In this document: in pieces, positions 35,978 through 46,704 of the stretch
Numbering within the stretch: the first letter of the stretch is position 1
How the letters are laid out: every line of letters starts with the position of its first letter
Origin: Helianthus annuus
Lineage: Eukaryota; Streptophyta; Magnoliopsida; Asterales; Asteraceae
NCBI RefSeq assembly: GCF_002127325.2
Contig: NC_035443.2
Location: 149,310,415-149,374,414 of the forward strand
Direction of reading: 5' to 3'
Length of the DNA: 64,000 bases
Program-made: the position numbers and the translations under genes
Notes under the pieces: generated by a model
Told to the model about the DNA's origin: nothing
The model's database searches: none
Seen by the model: the letters and a program-made list of their open reading frames with translations, nothing else

Positions 35978-36600
35978 CTGGGGAACAAAGCAAATATATT
36001 GTTTATATGTTCATTGTTTATACGGTTATTATAAAATGTAGGTAAATAAGTGGTTATGTGTGAACAAAACTTAGAAAAAATATAGGATACAAGTATATAG
36101 AATATAACCATGTATTGGATAAGTTGATAGAACGTTGATAATCATGTATAAATTTGATAAAAAGGTTGGTCTTTATGGTGAATATATGGAAAATGCTAGA
36201 TGTTAATTGAATGTGAAATGTTCTTTTAATAATTGTACTGAAAAGTATTAGATTTTGAGTCGATTATATAACTTATAGTTGTGTGGTTGTTAGAAATGAG
36301 TTTTGTAGATGACAAATATCTTTACTATAATTTGTAATATTGACACATTTTTGAAACACAGTTGTTTACTAATAAATGTAAGTAATAAAGATAGTAAGAA
36401 ACATATTGCATCCATAGACATAACATGTAACACACCAAACGCAATACAAGATTGCTAGTCATTGAAATAACAATAACGATCATAAGTTGTTCAACATTTC
36501 AAAAACCAACAGTTAAAATGCCACAAATCCCAAAACCTAAAATAAGTCTTCTGGAAAAAAACACATAAACAAAACAACCACACAACCACACTTGATATAA

Positions 36601-38232
36601 TTATTTTTCCAGCTTGGGAATGAGAAAATCAAACTTGCCATCTTGAACTTGAATAGGCTGGATCGTTGGGCTAGCTTTTGTAGCAGATGCACAATCATTA
36701 TCTTCAACATCGTACACCTCTTTCAGATTTCGTTTGAGTTCAAGACGAGCATCTTTCTTAGTTTCATTGCTTTCTGAACTAACCGGGCGTTTTCCTATGC
36801 TCTTGTCAGCAGCATCATTAGGGGTTTGGTTATCTCCGGTGTACGATACGGTCCCCTGGAATCATAAATTCAGTTTCTCAATAAATACGCCAATTACAAC
36901 ACAAATAAAACCTTTTTCCATCTTATGTAGATAGATATTAATATCAAATATAAACAATACCTTGTCTTGAATTCTTGAATCTCACTAAAATCATGATTTA
37001 TGAATACCTTTGTTACCGTATATGAATTTGAGACATACGGTTTATCTGGTATGAGAACATATAAGAAATTATATCTTAATATGTGGGATGTGTAGATAGA
37101 TATATAAAATACATGAATGTAATTAAAGAATTTAAAATCAAGTTACCTTTAAACCAAGACAACTTGCCAAACTGGATAATTAGAACAACACGGGTAACAC
37201 CAGGATTTTGTGAGATGTAATGATTAAACTGATGTACGTATGAGTCCCACAGAGTCACATATATTTTATTGCCCCTAAAATAAATGAATTAGTAACATTT
37301 ATATGTAAAATAATATTCAAATAGACATTAAAAGATATGACAAACTCTTTATCTTCAAGCTGCATAGTTCTTTTAACTGATTCTTTCCCATTTTTACCGG
37401 TGAAAGATTCCGTGTCGTAACAAACACAAACATCTCCAATAACATCTTCAAAAAGAAGTATTTGTTATAAATAAAAATATTCAAGAAAATTATGTAAATT
37501 TTTATTAGAATTTGAATAAGTGTATACTGACCTATGGGTTGAGTATTCTGAAATGTTTTGTCCAAAATTGAAGAAAATGGAGTGAATGAAAACCCATTAT
37601 CAGAACCCAAAAAGTCATTGCATTTTATGACTTTAGAATCATAATAAAGACATATCTTGTGAGGGCAATCGACGTATTTAAACGAAGAGAGATTGTCCCC
37701 AAGAGTAGGATTTTTGATTATCACAGTAGACCCTTCTTGAAGGAGGGGACCAAACTTCTTTAGAAAAGTTTTCAAACATGTCCCTTGACGTCGAGTACCC
37801 TGAAAATAGAATGAAGATAAGTTATGATTATTTAAGTAAAAATATGACAGATATAAAAATGTCGCATCATGAGGTTAAGGAGTACCTCTTCATCAACCAC
37901 CAACATCTCAAGAGCATAAATTTCGTTCTCATTTTTGAAACTCATTCGATTCCATGCTCTTAGGACACGGATTTTGATGGTAAACTCTGACCTTGAAGGA
38001 TGTAAATCCTTCAAGAAAGTAATCTCGGATGGAGGTATGCTGTTAAGGCAAAAAACAAACAAACATATACATTAGTAAATGATAAATGATACATGTTGGA
38101 TAATAAATATGCTTATAATGTAATTAGAGGGTCCAAATAGTAATTAACCACGTACATTGAAGGCAATGGTGCAGCTGATGAGCAATCCTTTTTTGACATT
38201 GCAGAAGCAGATGAGGTATCCGGTTTAGACAT
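36601..38232 (-). CDS. Helitron RPA-like single-stranded DNA binding protein (DUF223 OB-fold)
   Basis: The exons I can define are 38232-38156, 38039-37886, 37799-37532, 37445-37346, 37274-37147, 37045-36961 and 36855-36601. The N-terminal part has EITFLKDLHP and IKIRVLRAWNR, then GSTVIIKN and CPHKICLYYDSKV, the first OB-fold. The second OB-fold has GNKIYVTLWDSYVHQF and TKVFINHDFSEIQEF. This is the plant DUF223/RPA70-like family that plant Helitrons carry beside RepHel, presumably to coat the displaced strand. Exons 1-6 join in phase. The last exon reads well in one frame (ending PKLEK) but canonical splicing enters it one base off and meets a stop. A TATA box lies 60 bases upstream of the ATG. 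Confidence 0.8.
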
Positions 38233-38293
38233 TTGTTAAAGAAGAGAGAATGAAGAATAGAGTTAAGTGTGATTGTCCAAATTGTTTCATGGA

Positions 38294-38300
38294 TTATATA
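38294..38300 (-). promoter_or_regulatory. TATA box of the RPA-like gene
   Basis: Minus strand TATATAA, about 62 bases before the ATG at 38232, with a C/T-rich leader (CATTCTCTCTTC) in between. Upstream, 38305-38775 has no gene that I can support. Confidence 0.6.
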
Positions 38301-38779
38301 GGGGTGGCACCTCAATATTTTTGAGGAATTTTCTAGACTGCTGGATATAAGACAACAATTCTATTTTTGAGCAGCCTGTTTTTGAGCATATGAGTTTGAA
38401 TTCCTGTGTTGAAAAGTACTATACTTTTTTGTGAAAAGGGTTTTCAGTTTTTGAGAAGCCTTTTTTTTAGCATATGAGTATGGATTATGTGTTTGGAGAG
38501 TACTAAACTTTTTGGTGCAAGGGTTTTCATAAGATATTAATGCTTATTGTCCCTTATAGTTGACATTTGCCTGCTGTTACTGCTGAACACTGCTTTCTGG
38601 CGTGTCACTGTTCATTTCAGCTTTTTGACCTTTGTCTTTTGTTGTCATATGTGTTGACAATATTCCCCTATATCAAAAATAGGTTGTTGCATTAGGGTAA
38701 GTATGTTGAGGACTACTAAATCAATGCCCGTTTTACTCAATGTCACATAACCGGTTAATAACTTTTAAAATGAACAAAC

Positions 38780-40349
38780 CTTATTGTAAAGCCATTCGGT
38801 CATGAAGGTGCTTTGTAAAGAGGAGAAACAAGTATTAAACCAGTAACTCTGTCTCTATACTTTATCTGTAACAAAAAAACAAACATTTTAAAACTTACAA
38901 ACAATCAATTTATACGCCTAAATTACGAACAAAAGTCACAAGTAGTCTCACCGCAAAGAGAGTGAGAATATATGCACCCGCCATTGCCCCCATGCACATC
39001 ACGGAACCAAGCCTAAAATAACCAGAAAATATATTTTAAATATTTTTAAGATGATTAAAGAATATTAGTACAAAGTTAAATGATAAATGACTTACCAAAA
39101 ATAATTGAAGACCTCAAGAATCTGATCACAAAGATCGTCGACAGATAGAATAGGATCATCGGGACATACGGCTGCTGCCCCTAACTGCAACAACTCTTGT
39201 ACAAATCCCATAGGAGAAACATTACGTTAATAATATAATTCAAAAAAAATGATATATATATAATGAGAGTAAGGGTGGTGATTGGATTTGTGTTTTGAAA
39301 ACTGATTAAATAGATTCTGCTACTGATTCTAGCTTTTTGTAATTTATGCTAGCACTATTTGTTATTAAATAAGGTGTACGTCTATGTATATATATAATTA
39401 TTTTTATTGCTTTTTGTTTAAGGGTAAAAATTAAATTTAGAAAATAAAAATGTGTGTGTATGTATATAAACATATACACATGATTTATATATATAAAGAG
39501 GTAAAAAAGAAAATTAGAAAAAATAGGTGTGCATATATAAATGTGTGTATATGTATAATATATTATAGTTATAAATACTGTTTTTTATTTAAAGGTAAAA
39601 AAGAAAACTAAAAAAATAATGAACAAAACAACAAAAGGGTAAATTGCCAAAATTGTCCAAGTTAACGAAGTCTTTTAACTGAGTTAGTGATTTGGATGGA
39701 AATGGCAACAAAAATGAAACGTAAGGGTTCCAGTTACAAAAAATTCTTATTTTAGATGTAACAGGCAAAAGTGCCCAAACCTCAGGGATGATTTTGGCAT
39801 TTTACTCAAAATAAAATTATTTCCTTTTAAGCTAATGAGCTAATCAAAGTAATTTTACTCTTAATTAACAAAACGTCTTCCCATCTTCTACAAAAATGTG
39901 ATTTTAGTCATTTTATCTATTAATTTCATAATAAGTCATAATTTTCAAGTTTACAAAAGACCCTCTAAGAACCAACTTTTATCATCTAATTCTGATTATT
40001 TAATATCAAGTAATCAAGTTCAAAATGAACATCCAAACAACCCTATATTAATATAAGCCCGTTCACAGACCTCATGTCCAGGTGGACTGATGTGATAAAT
40101 GCAGAAGTTATGAAGAAGCAATGAAGCGGCTTCGGGACAGAAGAATAGCCCTTGAAAACACAACATATCTGTCCACAAAATTGAACCTTAATCAGACCAA
40201 AAGTACGATAAAACAACATGAAAAGAATCAAAGAGTTACAGATTCTTACGATTTAGAGCTAAATCTGGATATGTAATCAAGGGTGGCTTTTCTTGGTCTC
40301 CATACACGATTACAGACACGGACCCACGGCCGGTTTGAATAATATGTTC
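38780..40349 (-). pseudogene. Captured NDRG/NDL gene fragment (six exons)
   Basis: Exons at 40349-40251, 40167-40071, 39184-39096, 39012-38952 and 38865-38780 keep their splice borders. They encode, in order, [68 protein letters not shown] and LILVSPLYKAPS. These match the N-terminal half of the plant NDL proteins (N-myc downregulated-like, G-protein partners in auxin transport). In the last exon one G is missing after KAPS, so the frame meets TGA where WTEW is expected. The start codon exon and the C-terminal half are absent. The copy retains introns, so it was taken from genomic DNA and not from mRNA. Five exons are clear; a sixth may be present but I could not place it. Confidence 0.85.
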
Positions 40350-40735
40350 CTAAAAACAAATTTTGCAGCACGTCTTAATAACAAAGATCGTGATTCACGT
40401 AAAGCTGTCAAAAACTATTTTAATCAAGTAATCAACCGACGTAATTCTTGATCATTGTTTTATTCCACATGGAGATGGCTGAGCAATATTATATAGAATC
40501 TAAAAGAAGAACATAGAGAACAAAATGGTTTTTTTATCATAATTAATCCAGTAATTATTTATAAAAAAGAGAACACGAAAAGTGTTAAGCGAGTCAACCA
40601 ACCCGATTCTACAAAATGATGAGTAAGACGATAAAAAACGTTCAATACCTTGTCAGGAGATGATACACAAGCTTAGTTTGTCATTATACTTTGGATAATA
40701 ACCATAGCCATGATTTTATTATGCTTTGGACTTAC

Positions 40736-41076
40736 CGGCACTCTAAAAAAAGAACTTTGTGTGAGCATAAATGTGTATCAAGTCTGCAGCAGCATCATGT
40801 CGACATTTTGGTGAGCAAGGAAGGTTCCGCACCTCATCCCGCAACCTGTAAGACATAAATAACTTGGTAAAAATGTTGATGGGGAAACCGTCAACCCAAC
40901 CCATTTTGGGAGGAACAACATTGTTTACCATATTAAGGAGTTTCGAAGAGCCCCTAGGACATCATCGGAAGAAGATGGGTCGTGAGCCCGAATGCTGGAC
41001 CGTACTTCGCTTAGGTGTCCATCTTCCAAATGAGGTGCAATGCATTGAATAAGTTCCTCGACAAACGATCCCTCAC
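40736..41076 (-). pseudogene. Captured ATXR3/SDG2-like fragment, middle exons
   Basis: The exons are 41076-40929 (GEGSFVEELIQCIAPHLED...) and 40845-40736 (LRDEVRNLPCSPKCRHDAAA...). These match the region after the SET domain of the histone H3K4 methyltransferase ATXR3. The second exon has seven T where the gene should have six (HTKFFF, then TAG), a one-base insertion that truncates the frame. In ATXR3 these exons come before the exon found here at 43509-43791, so their order is reversed in this copy. Confidence 0.85.
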
Positions 41077-41099
41077 CTATCCAATACAGTAATGAGTAA

Positions 41100-42290
41100 T
41101 ATTAGAGTAGTAGAAAGGTACATGCTTCTTCAAGTTATGAATTAGGGTACAAGAAATGATCAGTAGTTTATAGATAGGGTGGTGCCTTAAATGCTAAAGT
41201 GTGCTTTGATTAAGCAAATAAAGTGAAGTTCATTGTCTTGTATTGCCTCAAATCTTTATATTTGTTTCATCTTATTAATTAAGTGTTTTTGAGACTTAAT
41301 CAGATTAAATAAAGGACAAGAGATGGAAATTTCAATGTACATGCTAAGTCAATATTGGAAATGTGAAACCACTACCGAATTATGCCCCACTCCCATCCAT
41401 AGACATCAATGATTATGATGTGGACATGTTAGGCAATATGAAGTTGACCAATTTACATTTGACCTTTAATTCCATTATGCTTGACTGATACCTAACCCAC
41501 CCACCCCCCCAGATTGATACTATTTAAAAAGGTTATTTTGACCGAACCCAATTTTGTCAAAACCTGTTTTGATCCGGGTTCGGGTCAAAACAGGTCGCTT
41601 AGAAAATGATGGCTTTGGTTCGGGTTAAATTGGGTTCGCGGAACGGATTGGTTCAAAAATGTTATTTTCCAAAGAAGAAAGATGGCAACAGCATATCCAT
41701 CTTCACTTATTCAGATGAACATCTTCGCCCCATTAACAACTTCAACATCATGTGTGGGTTGGAACGGGGTGGTTTAAAAATGGTTTTGTTAAGGCTCAGT
41801 CAAAGACAATATCTTTAACCACTTTAAACATGCCAAAAAGTGAACTCACAAAAGTTAGGGTTTAATGATCTAAACTGGAAAAATAAGCATAAGTAATGGT
41901 CTGTGACATTTTAGTAATAAAATCTTACAAAATTTTCGTTTCTAATGTAATCGGTTGACTTCAAAAGTTAACGTGAGCTCTTTTCCTAAATCACTGAGGT
42001 ATTCTGGATACAGAAAGCTAAATGCTAAAAAAGCTTAGCGCTTCATATAAAGTGAATTGTATTACAGGTGGCAAAATATGTAAATTTTGGTATTTGTCAG
42101 GTTGGGTTGATCCGAACACTACCTGTCCAAGAATTTAGTTTTATCATAAATAGTCAGTGTGTAAAATGTGATTAAACTAATTATAAAATTTCAATAATGG
42201 TAACTTTATGAATAAAATGATTTAGGATTTATGAATTACAACTACAGTTTGGCTGAATTTTGTTCCATTTTACTTTAAGCAACTTATTAA
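41100..42290. other. Gene-free interior with MITE debris
   Basis: GACC/GGGTC-rich palindromic sequence at about 41530-41640 and 42060-42120 resembles hAT-type MITE remnants. I saw nothing coding in this stretch. Confidence 0.4.
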
Positions 42291-42361
42291 TTTTACCAGA
42301 TTGACCACTCATAGGTCAACCGGTCAGTCACCACTTGTAAGTTATAGGGTTTAGCACTCAC

Positions 42362-42535
42362 GGTATTTTTTAACTGGGCTCCAGCTCCAAAGCTTGATTT
42401 TCCAGCAGGAATACGAAGAACCCTAAGATCACCAATCGGATCTGATAACGGATTCGTTGGCATTTCTTCAGCGGATTCACGAAGAATAGCATTAAACATT
42501 GCAACGTCTAGTCTATCCACCAGCTGCTCCATAAC
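42362..42535 (-). pseudogene. Captured exon of an EEIG1/EHBP1-N domain protein
   Basis: A 174-bp exon, open in all 58 codons, lies between an AG acceptor (TTGTTATAG) and a GTGAGT donor. It reads VMEQLVDRLDVAMFNAILRE, then SFGAGAQLKNT. This matches the conserved C-terminal region of the plant EEIG1/EHBP1 N-terminal-domain proteins (Arabidopsis At3g01810 type). It is the only exon of that gene here and sits between two ATXR3 pieces. It is in phase with the upstream exon at 43509-43791. Confidence 0.75.
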
Positions 42536-42589
42536 CTATAACAAAAATTATAAACGAAAATTTAGTATTATGATAGATCTATATCATTC

Positions 42590-43330
42590 AAATAGGGCTG
42601 CAAATGAACCGAACGTTCAGCGAACAGTTTGTGAACCGTTCGACAGGAAGTTTGTTTGATAAATGAACGAACACGAACAAAAAGTTTCGTTTGTTTAGTT
42701 AACTGAACGAACACGAACAGAGATCGCATCTATTCGTTTATGTTCGTGAACGTTCGGTAATATGTACATTTTTGTTCGATAATTCATTAGGATTTTTACT
42801 TTCTATATTTTTATTTAAATACTTTGAATTTTCACTAATAAAATGCATTTAATAATTGTTAGTGTATAGTATATTACATACCTTTTAATATATGTTTGTT
42901 TATCGTTCATTGAATGCTTGTTTGTCTTCGTTTTATTAAAAAATGTAGAGTAGTGTTGTAATAATATTGATTTTGTGATTAAAATTAATGCATTTATTAA
43001 TTTAAAACAATTTAAGTGACAATAAACCGTTAGTGGGTAGAACAACCCGTTTTGACCCAAACCTACCCGAAGTCTATTTTGATGCATACAACCTTCTATA
43101 TCGTTTTTATTTAAGGACTCTATTATTATTATACAATAATATTGCATTTGTCACCATAGTTAAGTCATTAATTATTTGTAAACAATCTAAAAAAAGTGTT
43201 TGCACATCAGCCACTCGTTTGACCCAAACCTACCTGTTACCCGACCTACTGTTTTATCTCGAATGGTTCAAATGGGTCAAATAAATATATATACCTAAAA
43301 GGGGAGAGGGTCAAATGGGTTGAAACTTTA
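42590..43330. mobile_element. hAT-like MITE debris inside the Helitron
   Basis: GGGCTGCAAATGAACCGAAC at about 42595 with repeated GAACGAACACGAAC and inverted GTTCGTGAACGTTCGG marks a common plant hAT-type MITE end. At 43030-43290 GACCC/GGGTC motifs recur. No coding sequence was seen. Confidence 0.45.
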
Positions 43331-43508
43331 AAACAAAATGGTTTTTTTTATCATAATTAATCCATTAATTATTTATAAAAATCACCCAAGTATGTATCAG
43401 TTTTCATTAATACGAAGTCAAACCCATTTCTGCCACATTTAGTGTAAAGTGTCTGGAGCAAATCATTTAATGATTATATGTCGAGAGAGAGAGAGAGAGA
43501 GAACTGAC

Positions 43509-43791
43509 CATCCTAGAAAGCATGGATTTCACAGTTCTCAGGCCATAGACACGTTGAGATGATGGCTTCTGGATTTTGGAATAAAATGATCCGATTTCCG
43601 GTAACGATAAGCAACCCCTGCTTGCTTTGATGAGGTTAGCATTAGGCTCTGCGTAAGCTTGGTTATGCCAAAATATGAGCTGCCCTAAACAGTAGTTCTT
43701 GTCATATGTGTTGCGGTATTCATGCAATCCGGGTCCCATTTTCTCTGCAGACTTGGCCCAGGCTAGCGGACTGATGTAACAGGTGGGGATA
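43509..43791 (-). pseudogene. Captured ATXR3/SDG2-like fragment, C-terminal exon
   Basis: The exon 43791-43509 is open throughout and encodes CYISPL, GPGLHEYRNTYDKNYCLGQL, RGCLSLPEIGSFYSK and QKPSSQRVYGLRTVKSML. This is the highly conserved C-terminal part of ATXR3, beyond its SET domain. It is spliced at AG and GT borders. A (GA)n run (43484-43502) lies just past the donor. It precedes, on the minus strand, exons that should come earlier in the gene, so the gene is scrambled here. Confidence 0.85.
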
Positions 43792-43886
43792 CTACAACAT
43801 CATACTCGTACAACATGATTTACAAACAAAATGAGAACATGAAGTCAACAAAAAGAAGCCAAACTACAAAAAAGAATCGGACTTAC

Positions 43887-44264
43887 CTAAAAGTTAGATT
43901 AAAAGTTAAAAGTTCAGCAAGTATTTCATGTTCTCGTGAAGCACCTGCTTTAATAACAGCAGCCAAAACCTGCACCATTCAAATCAAATTCACCTAAAAG
44001 TTAGATTAAAAGTTAAAAGTTCATAAATATATGAAGTGATTACAAAATTCAAAAATAACAGCAATCGTACCAGCATTAGTAGCTTGTTTGTTCCATCAGA
44101 AATAGCTGCGAGACCATCATAATGTTCCAGGTCAAAATCATTCAGAGCCGATGTAAGATATTCCCCTGCTGGGGTTGACTTTATCTTGTCTTGACCTTGT
44201 TTGACTAACGCAAGAGTTCCGCCAGCCTTCTTTTTCAGCTGAGAAAGGTACAACATCCATTGCA
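43887..44264 (-). pseudogene. Captured exon pair from an unrecognised gene
   Basis: Two open exons, about 44264-44071 (KVQWMLYLSQLKKKAGGTLA ... EYLTSALNDFDLEHYDGL) and 43969-43887 (LAAVIKAGASREHEILAELL), have good splice borders. They join in phase with the ATXR3 exon that follows. The peptide looks like a conserved host protein, mostly helical, but I do not recognise it. No start codon was identified. The upstream 44300-44750 has splice-like and leader-like sequence without a clear frame. Confidence 0.6.
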
Positions 44265-44760
44265 CCTTCTTTATTATTGTTGTCAAGTCCAAAAACCAGA
44301 TAAAGCAAAATAGTATTTAGAATCTAACTATAGAAAGAAAACATATAAAACTGAATTATGGCCATTGTATGATCCGCCAAACTATGAGAATCTAGCAGGG
44401 CAAGCGCACAAGACGTTTAAGGTTTCTGAACGTCTAAAATCTAAATGTTTGAATCAGAATAAAAAGCATACCACTAATAAATATGTGCATACGACCCCTC
44501 TTATCTTGAATTTTGAAAGCAAATGAACTGCCAGAAGAAAAATCAAACCATAATCGTTATCAAGGCACTCTATTCCATTAGGGTATCATCACAGTTGTAA
44601 CTGAAAAACAAAAAGCAGAATCAAAATCAAACAAACAAATAGCCATACGAGTAATGAAGTGAGTTGAATTTTTTGTTGAAAAACCCTAATTTCTTTTAAC
44701 CACAACCATACAAATAGGAAAAAATCGAAAACCTAGAAATTGGCAATGAAAACATACTGT

Positions 44761-45036
44761 ATTACGGATCAAATCGCTGGTATCTTCCGGCGATGGTGAG
44801 GGTTAGGGTTAGAGAACGCTGAATCACATCTGCGAGGAGATAGGGTTTGTGAGAGCGATGGTTGGTAGAGAGAGAGAGTGGTATGATGCAAGGGTTGTAT
44901 TACGGATCAAATCGCTGGTATCTTCCGACGATGGTGAGGGTTAGGGTTAGAGAACGCTGAATCACATCTGCGAGGAGATAGGGTTTGTGAGAGCGATGGT
45001 TGGTAGAGAGAGAGAGAGACAGTAGTATGATGCAAG
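44761..45036. repeat. 138-bp tandem duplication near the Helitron 5' end
   Basis: ATTACGGATCAAATCGCTGG starts at 44761 and again at 44899. The copies are nearly identical and each ends in a (GA)n run and GTATGATGCAAGG. Read on the minus strand this resembles a plant 5' leader (CTCTCTCTACCAACC, CAAACCC), so it may be a captured promoter or leader in front of the exon chimera. Confidence 0.85.
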
Positions 45037-45139
45037 GCAGAATAAAAATTTCAAATTAATTTGGGCAGTGGATCCGGGTCAGATACTAAGGACCCGAGCT
45101 TTAACCCGATTAAAAGAAAGGTGAAGTGGGCTGTAAGAT

Positions 45140-45223
45140 TGACACATAGGATTGTGTTGATGTGGCTAGTCTAAATCTTTGCCAAGTGTCCATATGGGTT
45201 AGTTATTTATTAGAGGAGAGAGA
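45140..45223 (-). other. Proposed Helitron 5' terminus
   Basis: Minus strand: host A, then TCTCTCTCCTCTAATAAATA, ACTAACCC and GGACACTTGGC. Helitron B has TCTATACTATATAATAAAAG, AAACC and GCGACACTTGTC, and Helitron A has AATAAAAGAAACC and GGACACGTGTC. The shared blocks and the A|T target support this as the 5' end. Confidence 0.5.
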
Positions 45224-45459
45224 TATTATTTGAAGTCAAATAATCATTTAACATCTTTTCATGGTATTACGGCATGTCAGGAAAAACCAAAATTAGTTAA
45301 AACCATGATCTGCTCCATCTTATTCGATTTCGAGTTGACTCGTCGAGTCACGAGCTAGCTTGGCTTGTAAACTTGCCCTTGATTAATCTTTTTGATTGTT
45401 ACGATCAGAAATGGTAATCAGGATATACTTTGATGGATTAGGATCAAATACAAAGGATC

Positions 45460-45860
45460 CTAATTGTAAGAAGTGTAAGAAGGATTTATAGAGTGACAAG
45501 TGTCCAATAACCTAAAAAACCCACTACACAAAAAAAAACCCACTACACAAAAAAACCCCACTAAAAAAAAAAAAAAAACCTTAAACATCCACCACCACCA
45601 AAAACCTAAACCCCCCCCCTTTTTTTTGCCGAGGGGGTGGGGGTTTAGGTTTTTGGGTGGGGGTGGGTGTTTAGTTTTTTTTTTAGGTTTTTTTTAGGTT
45701 TTTTTTTTTTTTTTTTTTGGGGGGGGGGTTAGGTTTTTGGGTGGTGGTGGGTTGGGGTGGGGGTGGGTGTTTAGGTTTTTGGTGGTGATGTAGTGGGTTT
45801 AGTTTTAGGTTATTGGACACTTGTCACTCTATAAATCCTTCTTACACTTCTTACAATTAG
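45460..45860. mobile_element. Foldback element with C/A and G/T homopolymer loop
   Basis: The left arm (CTAATTGTAAGAAGTGTAAG ... GACAAGTGTCCAATAACC) is the complement of the right arm ending at 45860. Arms pair over about 60 bases. The loop (45515-45795) is a C/A-rich half followed by a G/T-rich half with long runs of A, C, T and G, itself largely complementary. There is no coding sequence. Confidence 0.8.
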
Positions 45861-45940
45861 AAGCCTTTGTAGAATAACTTGACCCATACTTTGATTATCA
45901 AATGTGTTCGTAACATTGATATTGTGAAATTTTATAGTTA

Positions 45941-46110
45941 TGATATTGTGAATTTTCTATGTTTTTAACCAATTGTATAGTCCTTAATTAATCTTTTTGA
46001 TATTGTGAATTTTCTATGTTTTTAATCAATTGTATAGTCCTTAATTAATCTTTTTGATATTGTGAATTTTCTATGTTTTTAACCAACTCTATAGTCCTTG
46101 ACTAATCTTT
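45941..46110 (+). repeat. Three 57-bp tandem units
   Basis: TGATATTGTGAATTTTCTATG begins at 45941, 45998 and 46055, with the rest of each unit (CAATTGTATAGTCCTTAATT) mostly conserved. The surrounding 45870-46690 is AT-rich and holds no gene that I can see. Confidence 0.85.
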
Positions 46111-46704
46111 TTTAAACTCAATAAGTTTTCGTTGATTTGGGGGAAAATAAAGCACTCTATTAAAAGATTTGTAACATTTGGTAATACCAAATTAGCTTTC
46201 TAACCCCTTTTATCAAAAGAAAATGATATTATTTATGGTTCATTTTGTTGGTTTTAATTCACAAAAATATTTTTTGATCGAAGTATAGTGTGTGTTTGAT
46301 CTTGTATTCTAGTAAAATTCATTTTAACCTTCTTATGATGGATGTCTTTGTGTTTCATTGATCCTCTTGATTAAGATATACGAGCTCTCGTGTTGAAAAC
46401 GTTTATAGTATAACACTAATTAACACAAGATTAGTGTTATGACTTAGAACTTTAGAGAGATTGTTAAGAGTAAGAAATAAAGAAATAATGTATACAAGAG
46501 GTGCGTTTTTTCATCTAAATGGTGGACCAGCTGATGCTTATACTATAGAAATGTAACTATTTGACAGATAACTTTAACTATTTGGTAAACAAATATAACA
46601 ATACATTTATCGGTAAGTTTGACAAAGAGTTCATTCGCCAGCTAAATTATAATGTACAATTATAACTCATAACAAAAACTCATTGTTTATAAGTATAGTG
46701 TTAT

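Larger units (their letters stand above)
29275..45223 (-). mobile_element. ~16-kb Helitron with RepHel, RPA-like gene and captured host exons
   Basis: On the minus strand the 3' end is the hairpin CCGTGTGACACACGG, then GTAATAACCTAG at 29275, then a host T. Upstream lie an open RepHel gene, an RPA-like gene and exons captured from other genes, all on the minus strand. I place the 5' end at 45223 (host A, then TCTCTCTCCTCTAATAAATA). The nearby TAATAAA, AACC and GGACACTTGGC match the conserved 5' block of Helitrons A and B. The implied target is A|T, as Helitrons require. No other Helitron end (hairpin plus CTAG) was seen between 38300 and 45000. The 3' end is secure and the 5' end is inferred. 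The alternative is that the captured exons form a separate element. Confidence 0.7.

Noticed and set aside
38780..44264. A single ordinary host gene on the minus strand
   Set aside because: The exons belong to unrelated families (NDL, ATXR3, EHBP1-type), ATXR3 exons are out of order, and frameshifts are present.
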